From the NCBI RefSeq assembly GCF_000147335.1, contig NC_014501.1, forward strand, positions 3,780,300 to 3,844,299: a DNA stretch of 64,000 nt, given 5' to 3'. Below, one piece after another: positions 44,682 through 52,990 of this stretch (positions within the stretch are counted from its first letter, which is position 1; every line of letters starts with the position of its first letter). The stretch comes from Gloeothece verrucosa PCC 7822 (GTDB lineage Bacteria; Cyanobacteriota; Cyanobacteriia; Cyanobacteriales; Microcystaceae). The position numbers were made by a program, and so were the translations under genes. The notes beneath the pieces are model-generated. The model searched no databases, was not told the origin of the DNA, and worked only from the letters and a program-made list of their open reading frames with translations.

Positions 44682-44855
44682 TTACACAGCGATTCCTGGG
44701 GCATAAGATTCAACAACTTTCCCAGTGAGACAACAGTTAATCATTAAATAATCGCACACAGGACAAGCAGTTTGCATCAGTTTCGGTTGATGCCAATATT
44801 GTCTTTGGGCAAATTTACCACAATTAGGACAGCGAACTTGTTGAATTTTAATCAT
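44682..44855 (-). CDS. Tiny zinc-ribbon protein of a conserved cyanobacterial family
   Basis: A short reading frame starts at an ATG at 44855: MIKIQQVRCPNCGKFAQRQ, then TACPVCDYLMINCCLTGKVV and ESYAPGI at the end, about 57 residues. Two zinc knuckles (CPNC and CPVC) make a zinc ribbon. Close relatives are common in cyanobacteria and are sometimes mislabelled as PriA or a DNA-binding protein; the true function is unknown. It is convergent with the membrane operon. The exact C-terminal end is uncertain by one base in my reading. Confidence 0.6.
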   Translation of the reverse strand: MIKIQQVRCPNCGKFAQRQYWHQPKLMQTACPVCDYLMINCCLTGKVVESYAPGIAV

Positions 44856-45252
44856 TGAAATTTTTTACCTTTTATGTTTAAAATTTTTCAATTAAACAAT
44901 TGCTCTTTTTTTGAGAGTCTTTCTTGAGATAGAGAATAAGCCTCTATTGAAGTTAAAGACATTTTTAGTTTAGTTTTCCTTGATCCTTATTATGAATCAA
45001 TTTGTTTTTTTTTAACATTAAGTTTATTAAACTGCTCAAGTATCAGATTCTAACATTTCTCTGTCTTTAGCAGTATTTTTTTACAAAAAATTAAGATTTT
45101 CCCGCATCAGTCATCAGCCAAGAGAATGAACTTTTTTGACCCTGTCGGAAATTTATTTAACGATTCACTGTTCATCGGCTGTCCCGAAATAAGGTAAGAT
45201 TGCCAAAGTTGTCGAAACATAACCTAATTATTCAATTAGCAGTGGTTTTAAC
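44856..45252. other. Intergenic stretch upstream of menB, no gene seen
   Basis: 397 AT-rich bases with no supportable gene, RNA or repeat. It should contain divergent promoters for the small zinc-ribbon gene and menB; I could not pick out confident -35/-10 elements. Confidence 0.45.
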
Positions 45253-46086
45253 ATGATAGTTGCCTGGCAAACTGCCAAAACCTACGAAGACATTCTGTAT
45301 CACAAGTGGGATGGGATCGCCAAAATTACTATTAACCGTCCCCACAAACGGAATGCTTTCCGTCCAAAAACCGTGTTTGAATTGTATGATGCTTTTTGTG
45401 ATGCTCGAGAAGATCAAAAAATCGGAGTGATTCTTTTAACGGGTGCCGGACCTCACACTGATGGAAAATACGCCTTTTGTTCCGGCGGGGATCAAAGTGT
45501 CAGAGGGGATGCCGGTTATATTGGTGATGACGGTGTACCTCGTTTGAATGTGCTTGATTTACAGCGCCTCATTCGTTCTTTACCGAAAGTCGTTATTGCT
45601 TTAGTCGCTGGTTATGCCATCGGAGGAGGTCATGTTTTACATCTGATCTGTGACCTAACAATTGCCGCCGATAATGCCATTTTTGGACAAACAGGACCTA
45701 AAGTCGGGAGTTTTGACGGCGGTTTTGGGGCTAGTTATCTGGCTCGCATTGTGGGACAAAAAAAAGCCAGAGAAATTTGGTTTCTCTGTCGTCAATATAC
45801 TGCCGAACAAGCTTTAGAGATGGGGCTAGTTAATTGTGTTGTTCCCATCGAACAATTAGAAACTGAAGGCATTCAATGGGCAAAAGAAATCTTAGAAAAA
45901 AGTCCTCTGGCAATTCGTTGTCTCAAAGCCGCTTTTAATGCTGACTGTGATGGACAAGCTGGTTTACAGGAACTTGCGGGCAATGCTACCTTACTTTTTT
46001 ATATGACTGAAGAAGGCGCAGAGGGGAAACAAGCCTTTTTAGACAAACGACCTCCCGATTTTAGTCAATATCCTTGGCTCCCCTAA
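45253..46086 (+). CDS. menB: 1,4-dihydroxy-2-naphthoyl-CoA synthase MenB
   Basis: A 277-residue crotonase-fold enzyme that closes the second ring in phylloquinone (vitamin K1) synthesis, the electron carrier of photosystem I. MenB signatures: [20 protein letters not shown] (75-95), [20 protein letters not shown] for the oxyanion hole (about 120-140), and [21 protein letters not shown] (about 150-170), with the active-site Asp in FDGGFG. Length fits cyanobacterial MenB. It is alone in its transcription unit; heptamer repeats follow directly. Confidence 0.93.
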   Translation: MIVAWQTAKTYEDILYHKWDGIAKITINRPHKRNAFRPKTVFELYDAFCDAREDQKIGVILLTGAGPHTDGKYAFCSGGDQSVRGDAGYIGDDGVPRLNVLDLQRLIRSLPKVVIALVAGYAIGGGHVLHLICDLTIAADNAIFGQTGPKVGSFDGGFGASYLARIVGQKKAREIWFLCRQYTAEQALEMGLVNCVVPIEQLETEGIQWAKEILEKSPLAIRCLKAAFNADCDGQAGLQELAGNATLLFYMTEEGAEGKQAFLDKRPPDFSQYPWLP

Positions 46087-46088
46087 CT

Positions 46089-46150
46089 TTAGTCATTAGT
46101 TAATAGTCATTAGTTAATAGTCATCAGTTATTGGTCATTAATTAGTTATT
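46089..46150. repeat. Heptamer tandem repeat after menB
   Basis: About nine units in inverse orientation (TTAGTCA, TTAGTTA, ATAGTCA and variants) begin 3 bases after the menB stop. Same family as the arrays at 4135 and 50821. Confidence 0.8.
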
Positions 46151-46290
46151 ATTGATGGATGAAAGAGCGGCTAATAACTATTGACTGTGGCAAGAATTTT
46201 TAACAATCTTTGAAAATCTTACTATTAATATCTTTTTTTCGTTTCGTAGTGAGATTGATTCAAGTCAAAAGGTTAAAACAACCATTTTAC

Positions 46291-46572
46291 TTAGGCAATA
46301 ACTGTTTGTTTAGTTGCCGAAACCTTTGCTGTTTGAGCAGACTCAACTGGCGTAGTTTTACCAGAACAGGTTAAAGTCAATGATTTTTCCAAATGTACCA
46401 CTTCTCCTATAGTTTCCCAAGCCGATACAAAAGGATGAGCCGCTAATGAGCAAGCTTTCCAATTAGATTGAACGGGAACTCCCAACTGTTGGCACGTCCC
46501 ACCCCGACGACCTTGACTTTTGTAATACCGACAGCACCGACAAGAAGAAGTTAAAAAAGTGGCTGTGTTCAT
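46291..46572 (-). CDS. Cys-rich conserved hypothetical protein, 93 residues
   Basis: The N-terminal half carries a distinctive Cys pattern: CRCCRYYKSQGRRGGTCQQL, then VPVQSNWKACSLAAHPF. A run of five Cys within about 30 residues followed by a polar tail with one more Cys suggests a metal or Fe-S site. I recall similar short proteins in other cyanobacteria but know no function. It is isolated by gaps of 204 and 369 bases. Confidence 0.65.
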   Translation of the reverse strand: MNTATFLTSSCRCCRYYKSQGRRGGTCQQLGVPVQSNWKACSLAAHPFVSAWETIGEVVHLEKSLTLTCSGKTTPVESAQTAKVSATKQTVIA

Positions 46573-46941
46573 AGGATGCTCTCGAAAAATAGTTTTTTAT
46601 CTTAAGCGGTTGATTAGCTATATATTTATTTTCCTCTAGTCATCTCTAGCTCTATCGTGGCTGAACCTGTTATTCTATATATATTTCAGTGATCCCCGTA
46701 GCGATTAACATATTTATGTTTTTTTTATAATTGCTTTACAAAAAGAAACAGATTCGAGCTTTACAAGTTTTTTAACATAGCCGGCAATAAGTAAAGTTAG
46801 CTACGATTTTCCATAAACCTTGAGGGATCAATATAAATAGAGATAAAAAGCAAACCATTCTTAACTAGAATCCAACTGAATCGGTCAAAACCTTTTTATA
46901 TTAACGTAATAATTTTTTAAAAAATATAAGATTAAGAAACC
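46573..46941. other. Intergenic stretch between the Cys-rich gene and dciA, no gene seen
   Basis: 369 AT-rich bases. I see no gene, RNA, repeat or strong hairpin. It includes the promoter of the Cys-rich gene and the dciA 3' end. Confidence 0.45.
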
Positions 46942-47511
46942 TTAAGTAGTCCATTCTTTGGTAGCACAATAAGAACAGACAGACCAACGTTGTAGTTCAC
47001 CCCTAGGGGTAGGACAATGACAAGAAGGACAAAGGGGAAGATGCTGATGGTTTTGTTGCATTTTTTGTACCCAATGTTCAAAAACCGCTTGGGGATCATC
47101 ACTCAAACTCGGGGATTGTTCAGGTTTGATTAAGTCTTGCTCGCGGCTAACAAAAGAAGGATGTTGCTCTCTTAGATTAGCTTGAGCCTGGTCCTCACCG
47201 TCATCTATCTGAAGAGAGTTGTACCAAGAAGCCGGAGAAAAGCGTATATCACTAAGAGGTTCAGACAACTGAGCATTAAGTTTTTTCAATAAAGAGTAAC
47301 GCATAAGAGATAAATTTTGTGCCCAAGCTGAACTCGAAGTAGCGACCCACAACACTTGTCGCTGGACAAACAAAGGACGGGTATGAGCAGCCACCCTAGA
47401 ACCGACTAGAGTTGACCAACACCGTTGGATGTGGCGATATAGCCGCACCATTTCCCAGCCGGGCTGCTGTTCAACAAAATTAATAATCTCACTGATAGAC
47501 TCAAAGGACAT
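46942..47511 (-). CDS. DciA-like (DUF721) protein with C-terminal zinc ribbon
   Basis: Starting at the ATG at 47511 (MSFESISEIINF) the protein has 189 residues. Residues 1-100 are the DUF721/DciA domain (QPGWEMVRLYRHIQRCWSTL, VGSRVAAHTRPL, LWVATSSSAWAQNLSL). DciA loads the replicative helicase DnaB in bacteria lacking DnaC. The C-terminus adds CPSCHCPTPRGEL ... CSYC, a probable zinc ribbon not usual in DciA. The open frame reaches back to 47598, but that would overlap the divergent neighbour and adds no conserved sequence. Confidence 0.82.
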   Translation of the reverse strand: MSFESISEIINFVEQQPGWEMVRLYRHIQRCWSTLVGSRVAAHTRPLFVQRQVLWVATSSSAWAQNLSLMRYSLLKKLNAQLSEPLSDIRFSPASWYNSLQIDDGEDQAQANLREQHPSFVSREQDLIKPEQSPSLSDDPQAVFEHWVQKMQQNHQHLPLCPSCHCPTPRGELQRWSVCSYCATKEWTT

Positions 47512-47580
47512 AGCGACATTCCTGGGATACACTGAACAACAAGACCTGTTGATAGGTCTTTTTCGGTTGAGGAGTAAATT

Positions 47581-48585
47581 ATGAACCAGAGTCAACATCC
47601 ATCTGCCAGTCTACCTGGCCAATCATCTAAGCTACCAGATTCCGAGACAGTCGTTAGTATCGTTCATCACTCAAACAGAAAAACGCAAAAAGACGATGAA
47701 TTAGTAGCCATTGTGGAACACCCCTCTTTGCTAGGAGAGTATGAAGTAACGGGAAGCTACGAACCCCCGAATAACCCCATCGAAAAACAATGGTTAGAAC
47801 AACTGCTTACGCCTTGGGGCCTCGGCGCTATATTCATCTTATTAACTGCCAATATGCTTTTAAGTTGGTCCCAGTGGTCAAGCCAAAAACACCTAGCTCA
47901 AAGCCATCCTGAATCTAACCGGATATCTCAGCCGCTATCCCCCACGAGTGCCCTCAATTCCACAAGAGAAACTTCAAAAAATTTAAGCTTAGATCAGCTA
48001 AGTGTGTTATCAGTGCCCGACTCATCAGCCACGCGCATATCCCCTAGCTTAAACCTCAATTCTCAGACCATCAAGAAAACTGAAGCCCCAAAAACCAGCA
48101 CCTCTTCACGGCCCATACAGACTGCTACGCCAAAAGCGGCATCTAATTTAACCAACGCTTTATTGCCGCCTTCTTTACAGCCTTCACTGGTTCAAACCTA
48201 TCCGCCGGTGCTTCCGAATTCTGGTGAGACTGTATCGGTTCCCGTGATGCCAGCCAGCCAGTCGGGAACTCCTTCGGTCCCCCAGCCTCAAACGGTTGCT
48301 CCTCCTGTGAAAGCGGCTGTGTCTCCCGCCCCGGTAGCCAATCCCCCCAACCAAAAAGCTCAACAAGCGCAATTAGACCGAGAGCGTATGCTTGAACAAA
48401 TACGTGCCCAGCAAGAAAACGTTACGCCTTTAGGATTTAATCATAGAATCCGAGCTAAACTCAGAGCCACAGAAAATAAGCAAGATCCCTCTCAATTAAT
48501 GGAGCAATTGCAACAATTACAACAGCAAAAAATCGAGGAAAGCCGTACCGTAAACTCCGGACCAACAAACAAACCTATACCTTAA
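47581..48585 (+). CDS. Single-pass membrane protein with Pro/Ser-rich periplasmic region, unknown function
   Basis: 334 residues. An acidic cytosolic N-terminus (1-78) is followed by one membrane helix (about 79-97, GLGAIFILLTANMLLSW), a long Ser/Thr/Pro/Gln-rich disordered stretch (about 105-265) and a Gln-rich helical end (MEQLQQLQQQKIEE). A GAGGAG ribosome site supports the start. No family recognised. The layout (anchor, disordered spacer, coiled end) resembles cell-envelope spanning or TonB-like helper proteins, but that is only a shape analogy. It ends 36 bases before pspA on the same strand. Confidence 0.65.
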   Translation: MNQSQHPSASLPGQSSKLPDSETVVSIVHHSNRKTQKDDELVAIVEHPSLLGEYEVTGSYEPPNNPIEKQWLEQLLTPWGLGAIFILLTANMLLSWSQWSSQKHLAQSHPESNRISQPLSPTSALNSTRETSKNLSLDQLSVLSVPDSSATRISPSLNLNSQTIKKTEAPKTSTSSRPIQTATPKAASNLTNALLPPSLQPSLVQTYPPVLPNSGETVSVPVMPASQSGTPSVPQPQTVAPPVKAAVSPAPVANPPNQKAQQAQLDRERMLEQIRAQQENVTPLGFNHRIRAKLRATENKQDPSQLMEQLQQLQQQKIEESRTVNSGPTNKPIP

Positions 48586-48621
48586 AATTATGTAGAGGCT
48601 TTACGGAAGGAGGGAACCATT

Positions 48622-49296
48622 ATGGGCTGGCTAGATCGTCTTGGGCAAACCATTCGCGCCAACATCAACAGTTTAATTCAGGAGTCCCAAGATCCCGAAA
48701 AAATGCTCGAAGAGATGGTTTTAACTCTCGAACAAGAGTTAATCCGAATGCGGCAAGGGTTAGCAGAAGCGATTGCTAATTTTAAACGAACCGAACGAGA
48801 AGCTCAAAAACATCTCTTGGCCGCCCAAACTTGGTATGAGCGTGCCCAATTCGCCCTCAGCCAGAACAATGAAAACCTAGCTCGTCAAGCCCTGGTTAAA
48901 TGGCAAAGTTATCAAAATACTGCCCAAACCTTTGAAACTCAAATCGAGCAACAAAGCGAGATCATCAAGAAACTGAAACAAAATTTACGAGAATTAGAGG
49001 AAAAATATTCACAAATAAAATCTCAAAAAAGCCTTTATATTGCTAGGTTAAAATCCGCCTTGGCATCTCAAAAAATGAATGAGATCATGGGCAATGTTAA
49101 CAACGGCAAGATAACAACTGTATTTGAGCGGCTCGAGTCGAAAATTTTAGAACTCGAAGCCCATTCAGAATTAATTACCCCTGATGACGATCCTTTAGAA
49201 AGTCAATTTGCTGCTCTCGAAGGAGAAAAAATCGAAGCAGAATTGCTCAAGATGAAAAGCCAAAAAAACTCCGGACAGGAAACAGGGAATAGGTAA
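48622..49296 (+). CDS. pspA: PspA/IM30-family membrane-remodelling protein
   Basis: A 224-residue PspA-type protein: amphipathic N-terminal helix (MGWLDRLGQTIRANINSLIQ), QDPEKMLEEMV, then a long helical hairpin to about 170 and a short acidic end (DDDPLESQFAALEGEKIEAE). ESCRT-III-like proteins of this family coat and reshape membranes. It lacks the Vipp1 C-terminal extension and is about 35% diverged from the Vipp1 encoded next. An AAGGAGGG ribosome site lies ahead of the ATG. It begins 36 bases after the membrane-protein gene, so they may be co-transcribed. Confidence 0.88.
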   Translation: MGWLDRLGQTIRANINSLIQESQDPEKMLEEMVLTLEQELIRMRQGLAEAIANFKRTEREAQKHLLAAQTWYERAQFALSQNNENLARQALVKWQSYQNTAQTFETQIEQQSEIIKKLKQNLRELEEKYSQIKSQKSLYIARLKSALASQKMNEIMGNVNNGKITTVFERLESKILELEAHSELITPDDDPLESQFAALEGEKIEAELLKMKSQKNSGQETGNR

Positions 49297-49531
49297 TAGA
49301 GATTGATACACCCTTGCTTAAAAGAGTGGTTGCGCTTCGGGCTGCTTTGCCGGATTGATAATTGACGCTCTGAGGTTCTGAGTGAACCATTGGCTCATCC
49401 TCTAGTTGTGTCAAACTAGATATAGGTAAAGCCTTGGTAGTATGGTAATAACCCTGCTAATTATTTCTCTCTTTAGCTCCGACAAGAGCGTACTTTAAAA
49501 ATAAACTTCTAAATAAAGGATAGTCAGCGTC

Positions 49532-50323
49532 ATGGGATTATTTGATCGTCTAGGCCGAGTAGTTAGAGCCAATCTCAACGATTTAGTCAGCAAAGCTGAA
49601 GACCCAGAAAAAGTTCTGGAACAAGCCGTTATTGATATGCAAGAAGACTTGGTACAGCTACGCCAAGCCGTTGCTCGCTCTATTGCTGAACAAAAAAGAT
49701 CTGAACAACAATATAATCAAAATCAATCAGAAGCTAATAAATGGGAACAACGAGCTAAACTAGCCCTCTCGAAAGGCGATGAAACCCTAGCTCGGGAAGC
49801 CTTAACCCGTAAAAAATCCTTTGCAGAAACAGCCGCAGTCCTAAAACAACAGCTAGAGCAGCAAACCTCCACCGTTGACCAACTCAAAAGGAACTTAGTA
49901 GCTTTAGAAAGCAAAATTTCTGAAGCTAAAACTAAGAAAAATATGCTGCAAGCTCGCGCTAAAGCCGCTAAAGCTAATGAACAACTCCAAAGCACCCTGA
50001 GTAACATTGGCACTAGCAGTGCGATGAGTGCCTTTGAGCGCATGGAACAAAAGGTACTAGAACAAGAAGCCAAATCTCAAGCCGTTGGAGAATTAGCCGG
50101 AAACGGGTTAGAAGAACAGTTTCGGATGTTAGAAGGGGGTAGTGATGTAGATGATGAATTAGCACTGCTAAAAGCTCAAGTCCAAGGAGAAGCAAAAGCC
50201 TTACCTGGTCCTGTAACAGATAAAGCTTTACCTCAATCAACCTCTAGTCAATCTTCAACTTCCTCTAATTCAGTGGTTGATGCTGAATTAGAAGACCTGC
50301 GTCGCCAGATAGATAATCTATAG
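49532..50323 (+). CDS. vipp1: Vipp1 (IM30), thylakoid membrane biogenesis protein
   Basis: A 263-residue protein that agrees with cyanobacterial Vipp1 nearly end to end: MGLFDRLGRVVRANLNDLVS, EDPEKVLEQAVIDMQEDLVQ, SAFERMEQKVLEQEAKSQA. The Vipp1-specific extension follows (about 220-263, Ser-rich linker then VDAELEDLRRQIDNL). Vipp1 forms rings and rods on membranes and is needed for thylakoid upkeep. A 235-base gap separates it from pspA, so it probably has its own promoter. Confidence 0.93.
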   Translation: MGLFDRLGRVVRANLNDLVSKAEDPEKVLEQAVIDMQEDLVQLRQAVARSIAEQKRSEQQYNQNQSEANKWEQRAKLALSKGDETLAREALTRKKSFAETAAVLKQQLEQQTSTVDQLKRNLVALESKISEAKTKKNMLQARAKAAKANEQLQSTLSNIGTSSAMSAFERMEQKVLEQEAKSQAVGELAGNGLEEQFRMLEGGSDVDDELALLKAQVQGEAKALPGPVTDKALPQSTSSQSSTSSNSVVDAELEDLRRQIDNL

Positions 50324-50466
50324 TCAGCAATCAATAACAATCAGTGATACAGTTATCAGTGAACCAGAAACAGTTATCAGCGATAATGATTTACTGATTG
50401 GTAACGGGTGCAAGCAAGAGTGCCCTAAAAAACTGATAACTGACGACTGATTGAAGGAGTAACCCC

Positions 50467-50793
50467 GTGAGCAGCGTTATTAAAATCACAGACGCTCTGT
50501 TTGAGCAAGAAGTGTTCAATAGTGAGCAACCGGTTTTAGTTTATTTTTGGGCTTCGTGGTGTGGGCCTTGTCGTTTGGTTTCTCCCTCAATTGATTGGAT
50601 AGCCGAAACCTACGGTGATCGCTTAAAAGTAGTTAAACTAGAAGTCGATCCGAATCCCGATGCAAGGTCTAAATGTAAAGTAGAAGGAGTGCCCGCCATT
50701 AGGTTGTTCAAAGACAAAGAACTTTTAGAGTCTTCTGAAGGCGCAATCAACAAACAACAACTCAAAACCCTAATTGATAATCATCTTAATTAG
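50467..50793 (+). CDS. Thioredoxin
   Basis: A 108-residue thioredoxin with active site WASWCGPCR (about 28-36), the cis-Pro in VEGVPAIRLF and the EVDPNPDA strand. It starts with GTG and has a good AGGAG site 7 bases upstream. The protein is closer to the divergent thioredoxin-like forms than to canonical TrxA (SPSIDWIAETYGDR in place of the usual helix). The aminotransferase gene follows after 63 bases containing heptamer repeats. Confidence 0.88.
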   Translation: MSSVIKITDALFEQEVFNSEQPVLVYFWASWCGPCRLVSPSIDWIAETYGDRLKVVKLEVDPNPDARSKCKVEGVPAIRLFKDKELLESSEGAINKQQLKTLIDNHLN

Positions 50794-50820
50794 GAAATAA
50801 AGAGTGGCAAGCAGGGCAAA

Positions 50821-50855
50821 TGACTAATGACTAATGACTAATGACTAATAACTAA
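50821..50855. repeat. Heptamer tandem repeat, five units, upstream of the aminotransferase gene
   Basis: Four perfect TGACTAA units and one TAACTAA fill the space before the ATG at 50857, leaving no room for a normal ribosome site. More diverged units (CAGTTAT, CAGTGA) lie at about 50336-50395 in front of the thioredoxin gene. Confidence 0.9.
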
Positions 50856-50856
50856 A

Positions 50857-52023
50857 ATGCTATTTGCCAAACGGTTAGAAACCCTTTCAACGAATGTATT
50901 TGCTGTAATGGACAGAGCAAAAGCCCAAGCCAGAGCCAACGGCAAAGAAATTATCGATTTATCTTTAGGTTCTTCTGACTTGCCGCCTAGCCGCCATGTC
51001 ATCGCAGCCATTGAGCAGTCCTTACAGGATTCAAAAACTTATGGATACCTGTTATATCATGGGACACAGGCTTTCCGGGTTGCCGTTGCACAGTGGTATT
51101 CTAACCGGTTTGGCATCCCTGTCGACCCAGAAACCGAAGTTTTGTCTCTCATTGGTTCCCAAGAAGGAACTGCTCATTTACCCTTAGCCCTGTTAAATCC
51201 GGGAGACTTTGCTTTACTTCTCGATCCCGGTTATCCTTCCCACTATGGAGGGGTATATCTAGCCGGTGGTCAAATGTATCCCATGCCTTTAGCGGCAGAA
51301 AATGATTTTTTACCCGTTTTTGAAGATATTCCTAGCCCTGTTTTAGCCCAGGCCCGGATGATGGTGTTAAGTTATCCCCACAATCCTACCACTGCCACCG
51401 CGCCCCTAACTTTCTTCGAGAAAGCTGTCGCTTTTTGCCGAAAACATCAGATTGTTTTGGTTCACGATTTTCCTTATTGTGATATTTATTTTCAGGAGAC
51501 GGCCCCTCCTCCTTCTATCTTGCAAGCTGATACTACTAAAGAAATCTCCATTGAGTTTTTTACCTTTTCTAAGTCCTACAATATGGGCGGATTTCGCATT
51601 GGTTTTGCCATCGGTAATGCTGAAATCATTAAAGCATTACAACAGATTAAAACCGTCGTTGACTTTAACCAATATCTGGGGATTTTAAATGGCGCGATCG
51701 CTGCGTTACAAGGTACTCAAGAACCTGTGATACAAACCGTTGCCACCTTTAAAAAACGTCGAGATGCTTTTATTGAAGCCTTGCATAGCATCGGCTGGCA
51801 AGTCCCCACTCCTAAAGCAACTATGTATGTTTGGGCAAAATTGCCTCCTCCTTGGACTGATAAATCAGTAGAATTTTGTACTCAATTAGCCTTAGCCACA
51901 GGGGTAGCGGTTTCTCCGGGTTCTGGGTTTGGGAAATCTGGAGAAGGCTATGTCAGATTTGCCCTAGTACAAGAACCCGAAGTTTTAAAAATTGCCGTCG
52001 AAAAAATAGCTAGTTTTCTGTAA
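50857..52023 (+). CDS. Class I/II PLP aminotransferase
   Basis: A 388-residue fold-type I aminotransferase. Signatures: LSLIGSQEGTAHLPLALLNP (about 93-112), MVLSYPHNPTTATAP with the conserved Asn-Pro, HDFPYCDIYF with the pyridoxal Asp, and Lys in FTFSKSYNMGGFRIGF that binds PLP; Arg in YVRFALVQ binds the carboxylate. It resembles the DapC/DapL and alanine/aspartate group, but the substrate cannot be told. No ribosome site is seen because heptamer repeats reach the start. It ends 11 bases from the convergent rubrerythrin gene. Confidence 0.88.
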   Translation: MLFAKRLETLSTNVFAVMDRAKAQARANGKEIIDLSLGSSDLPPSRHVIAAIEQSLQDSKTYGYLLYHGTQAFRVAVAQWYSNRFGIPVDPETEVLSLIGSQEGTAHLPLALLNPGDFALLLDPGYPSHYGGVYLAGGQMYPMPLAAENDFLPVFEDIPSPVLAQARMMVLSYPHNPTTATAPLTFFEKAVAFCRKHQIVLVHDFPYCDIYFQETAPPPSILQADTTKEISIEFFTFSKSYNMGGFRIGFAIGNAEIIKALQQIKTVVDFNQYLGILNGAIAALQGTQEPVIQTVATFKKRRDAFIEALHSIGWQVPTPKATMYVWAKLPPPWTDKSVEFCTQLALATGVAVSPGSGFGKSGEGYVRFALVQEPEVLKIAVEKIASFL

Positions 52024-52034
52024 ACAGGAGTGTT

Positions 52035-52748
52035 TTAAGCCGCCACTTTTTCTTCTAGTAAGACAAAAGATTTCTTGCTGGCACCGCAGATCGGACAATG
52101 CCAATCTTCAGGAATCTCTTCAAACGGTGTACCCGCAGCAATACCCGAGTCAGGATCACCCACCACAGGGTCATAAATCATACTGCACACCCGACAGATC
52201 CACTTACGAGTGGCCGGATCGCTACCCGTTACGCGCTGATCCGGTTGTCCACCCTGTAAAACTTGAAGGGCCTCATTATAGCGATCCGCATGGTAATGTT
52301 CTACATTCACCAGCAACCCAAAAACATGAGCCGCTTGTTGAAATTGTTGGGCATGTTCAGCAGACTCTTGCGCTTGTGACTCAAATTCGGCGGCGGCTGA
52401 CTCATCTTTATCTTCTTTAGCGGCAGCAGCAAACTCTGGATACATCGTGGTGTATTCATAAGTTTCGCCCTCAATTGCCAACTCCAAACAGCGAGCGGCT
52501 ATTTTTTGTTTTTCTTCATCGCTTAAAGCGGCTGCATTAGTGACCACCAATTCAGGATGCAAGAGGGAAAAATGAGCAAAAGCGTGTTGTGTTTCTTGAT
52601 TAGCTGTTTCTTTAAAGAGTTTAGATAACTCACTAAAGCCAAGCTTTTGCACCACATCAGCGAAAAATAAATATTTACGATTAGCCATCGACTCACCCCC
52701 AAAAGCCGCCTCTAAATTTTTTAGGGTGTTAGAGTTAGATAAATCCAT
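52035..52748 (-). CDS. Rubrerythrin
   Basis: A 237-residue protein with a diiron four-helix domain (about 10-150: [49 protein letters not shown]) and a C-terminal rubredoxin domain ([12 protein letters not shown], then [10 protein letters not shown]) holding FeS4. Rubrerythrins reduce hydrogen peroxide and protect oxygen-sensitive enzymes. In cyanobacteria they are linked to protection of nitrogenase or other anaerobic metabolism; the hox and hcp genes 4-11 kb away fit a microoxic lifestyle. A good ribosome site (CAGGAGAA) precedes the ATG. Confidence 0.93.
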   Translation of the reverse strand: MDLSNSNTLKNLEAAFGGESMANRKYLFFADVVQKLGFSELSKLFKETANQETQHAFAHFSLLHPELVVTNAAALSDEEKQKIAARCLELAIEGETYEYTTMYPEFAAAAKEDKDESAAAEFESQAQESAEHAQQFQQAAHVFGLLVNVEHYHADRYNEALQVLQGGQPDQRVTGSDPATRKWICRVCSMIYDPVVGDPDSGIAAGTPFEEIPEDWHCPICGASKKSFVLLEEKVAA

Positions 52749-52990
52749 TATGTTCTCCTGTCAATCAAATTTGGTGGTTTAAATAGACAAGCTTGTAAGA
52801 TTGTCGCTTTTTTTGATCCTGAAATCTCTTATAACACAGTCTAGAGTTTTTTTCGAATTCGGCAATAATTAGTATTCTTTTACTATTGAGTTTTATCAAT
52901 TTTTGTCTGGGTCTTGAAGTTATAAAAAATTTTCTAATGCTTTATTACAAATACGGGAAAGTAGAACCACTATCCTACTTAGGAACTTAT

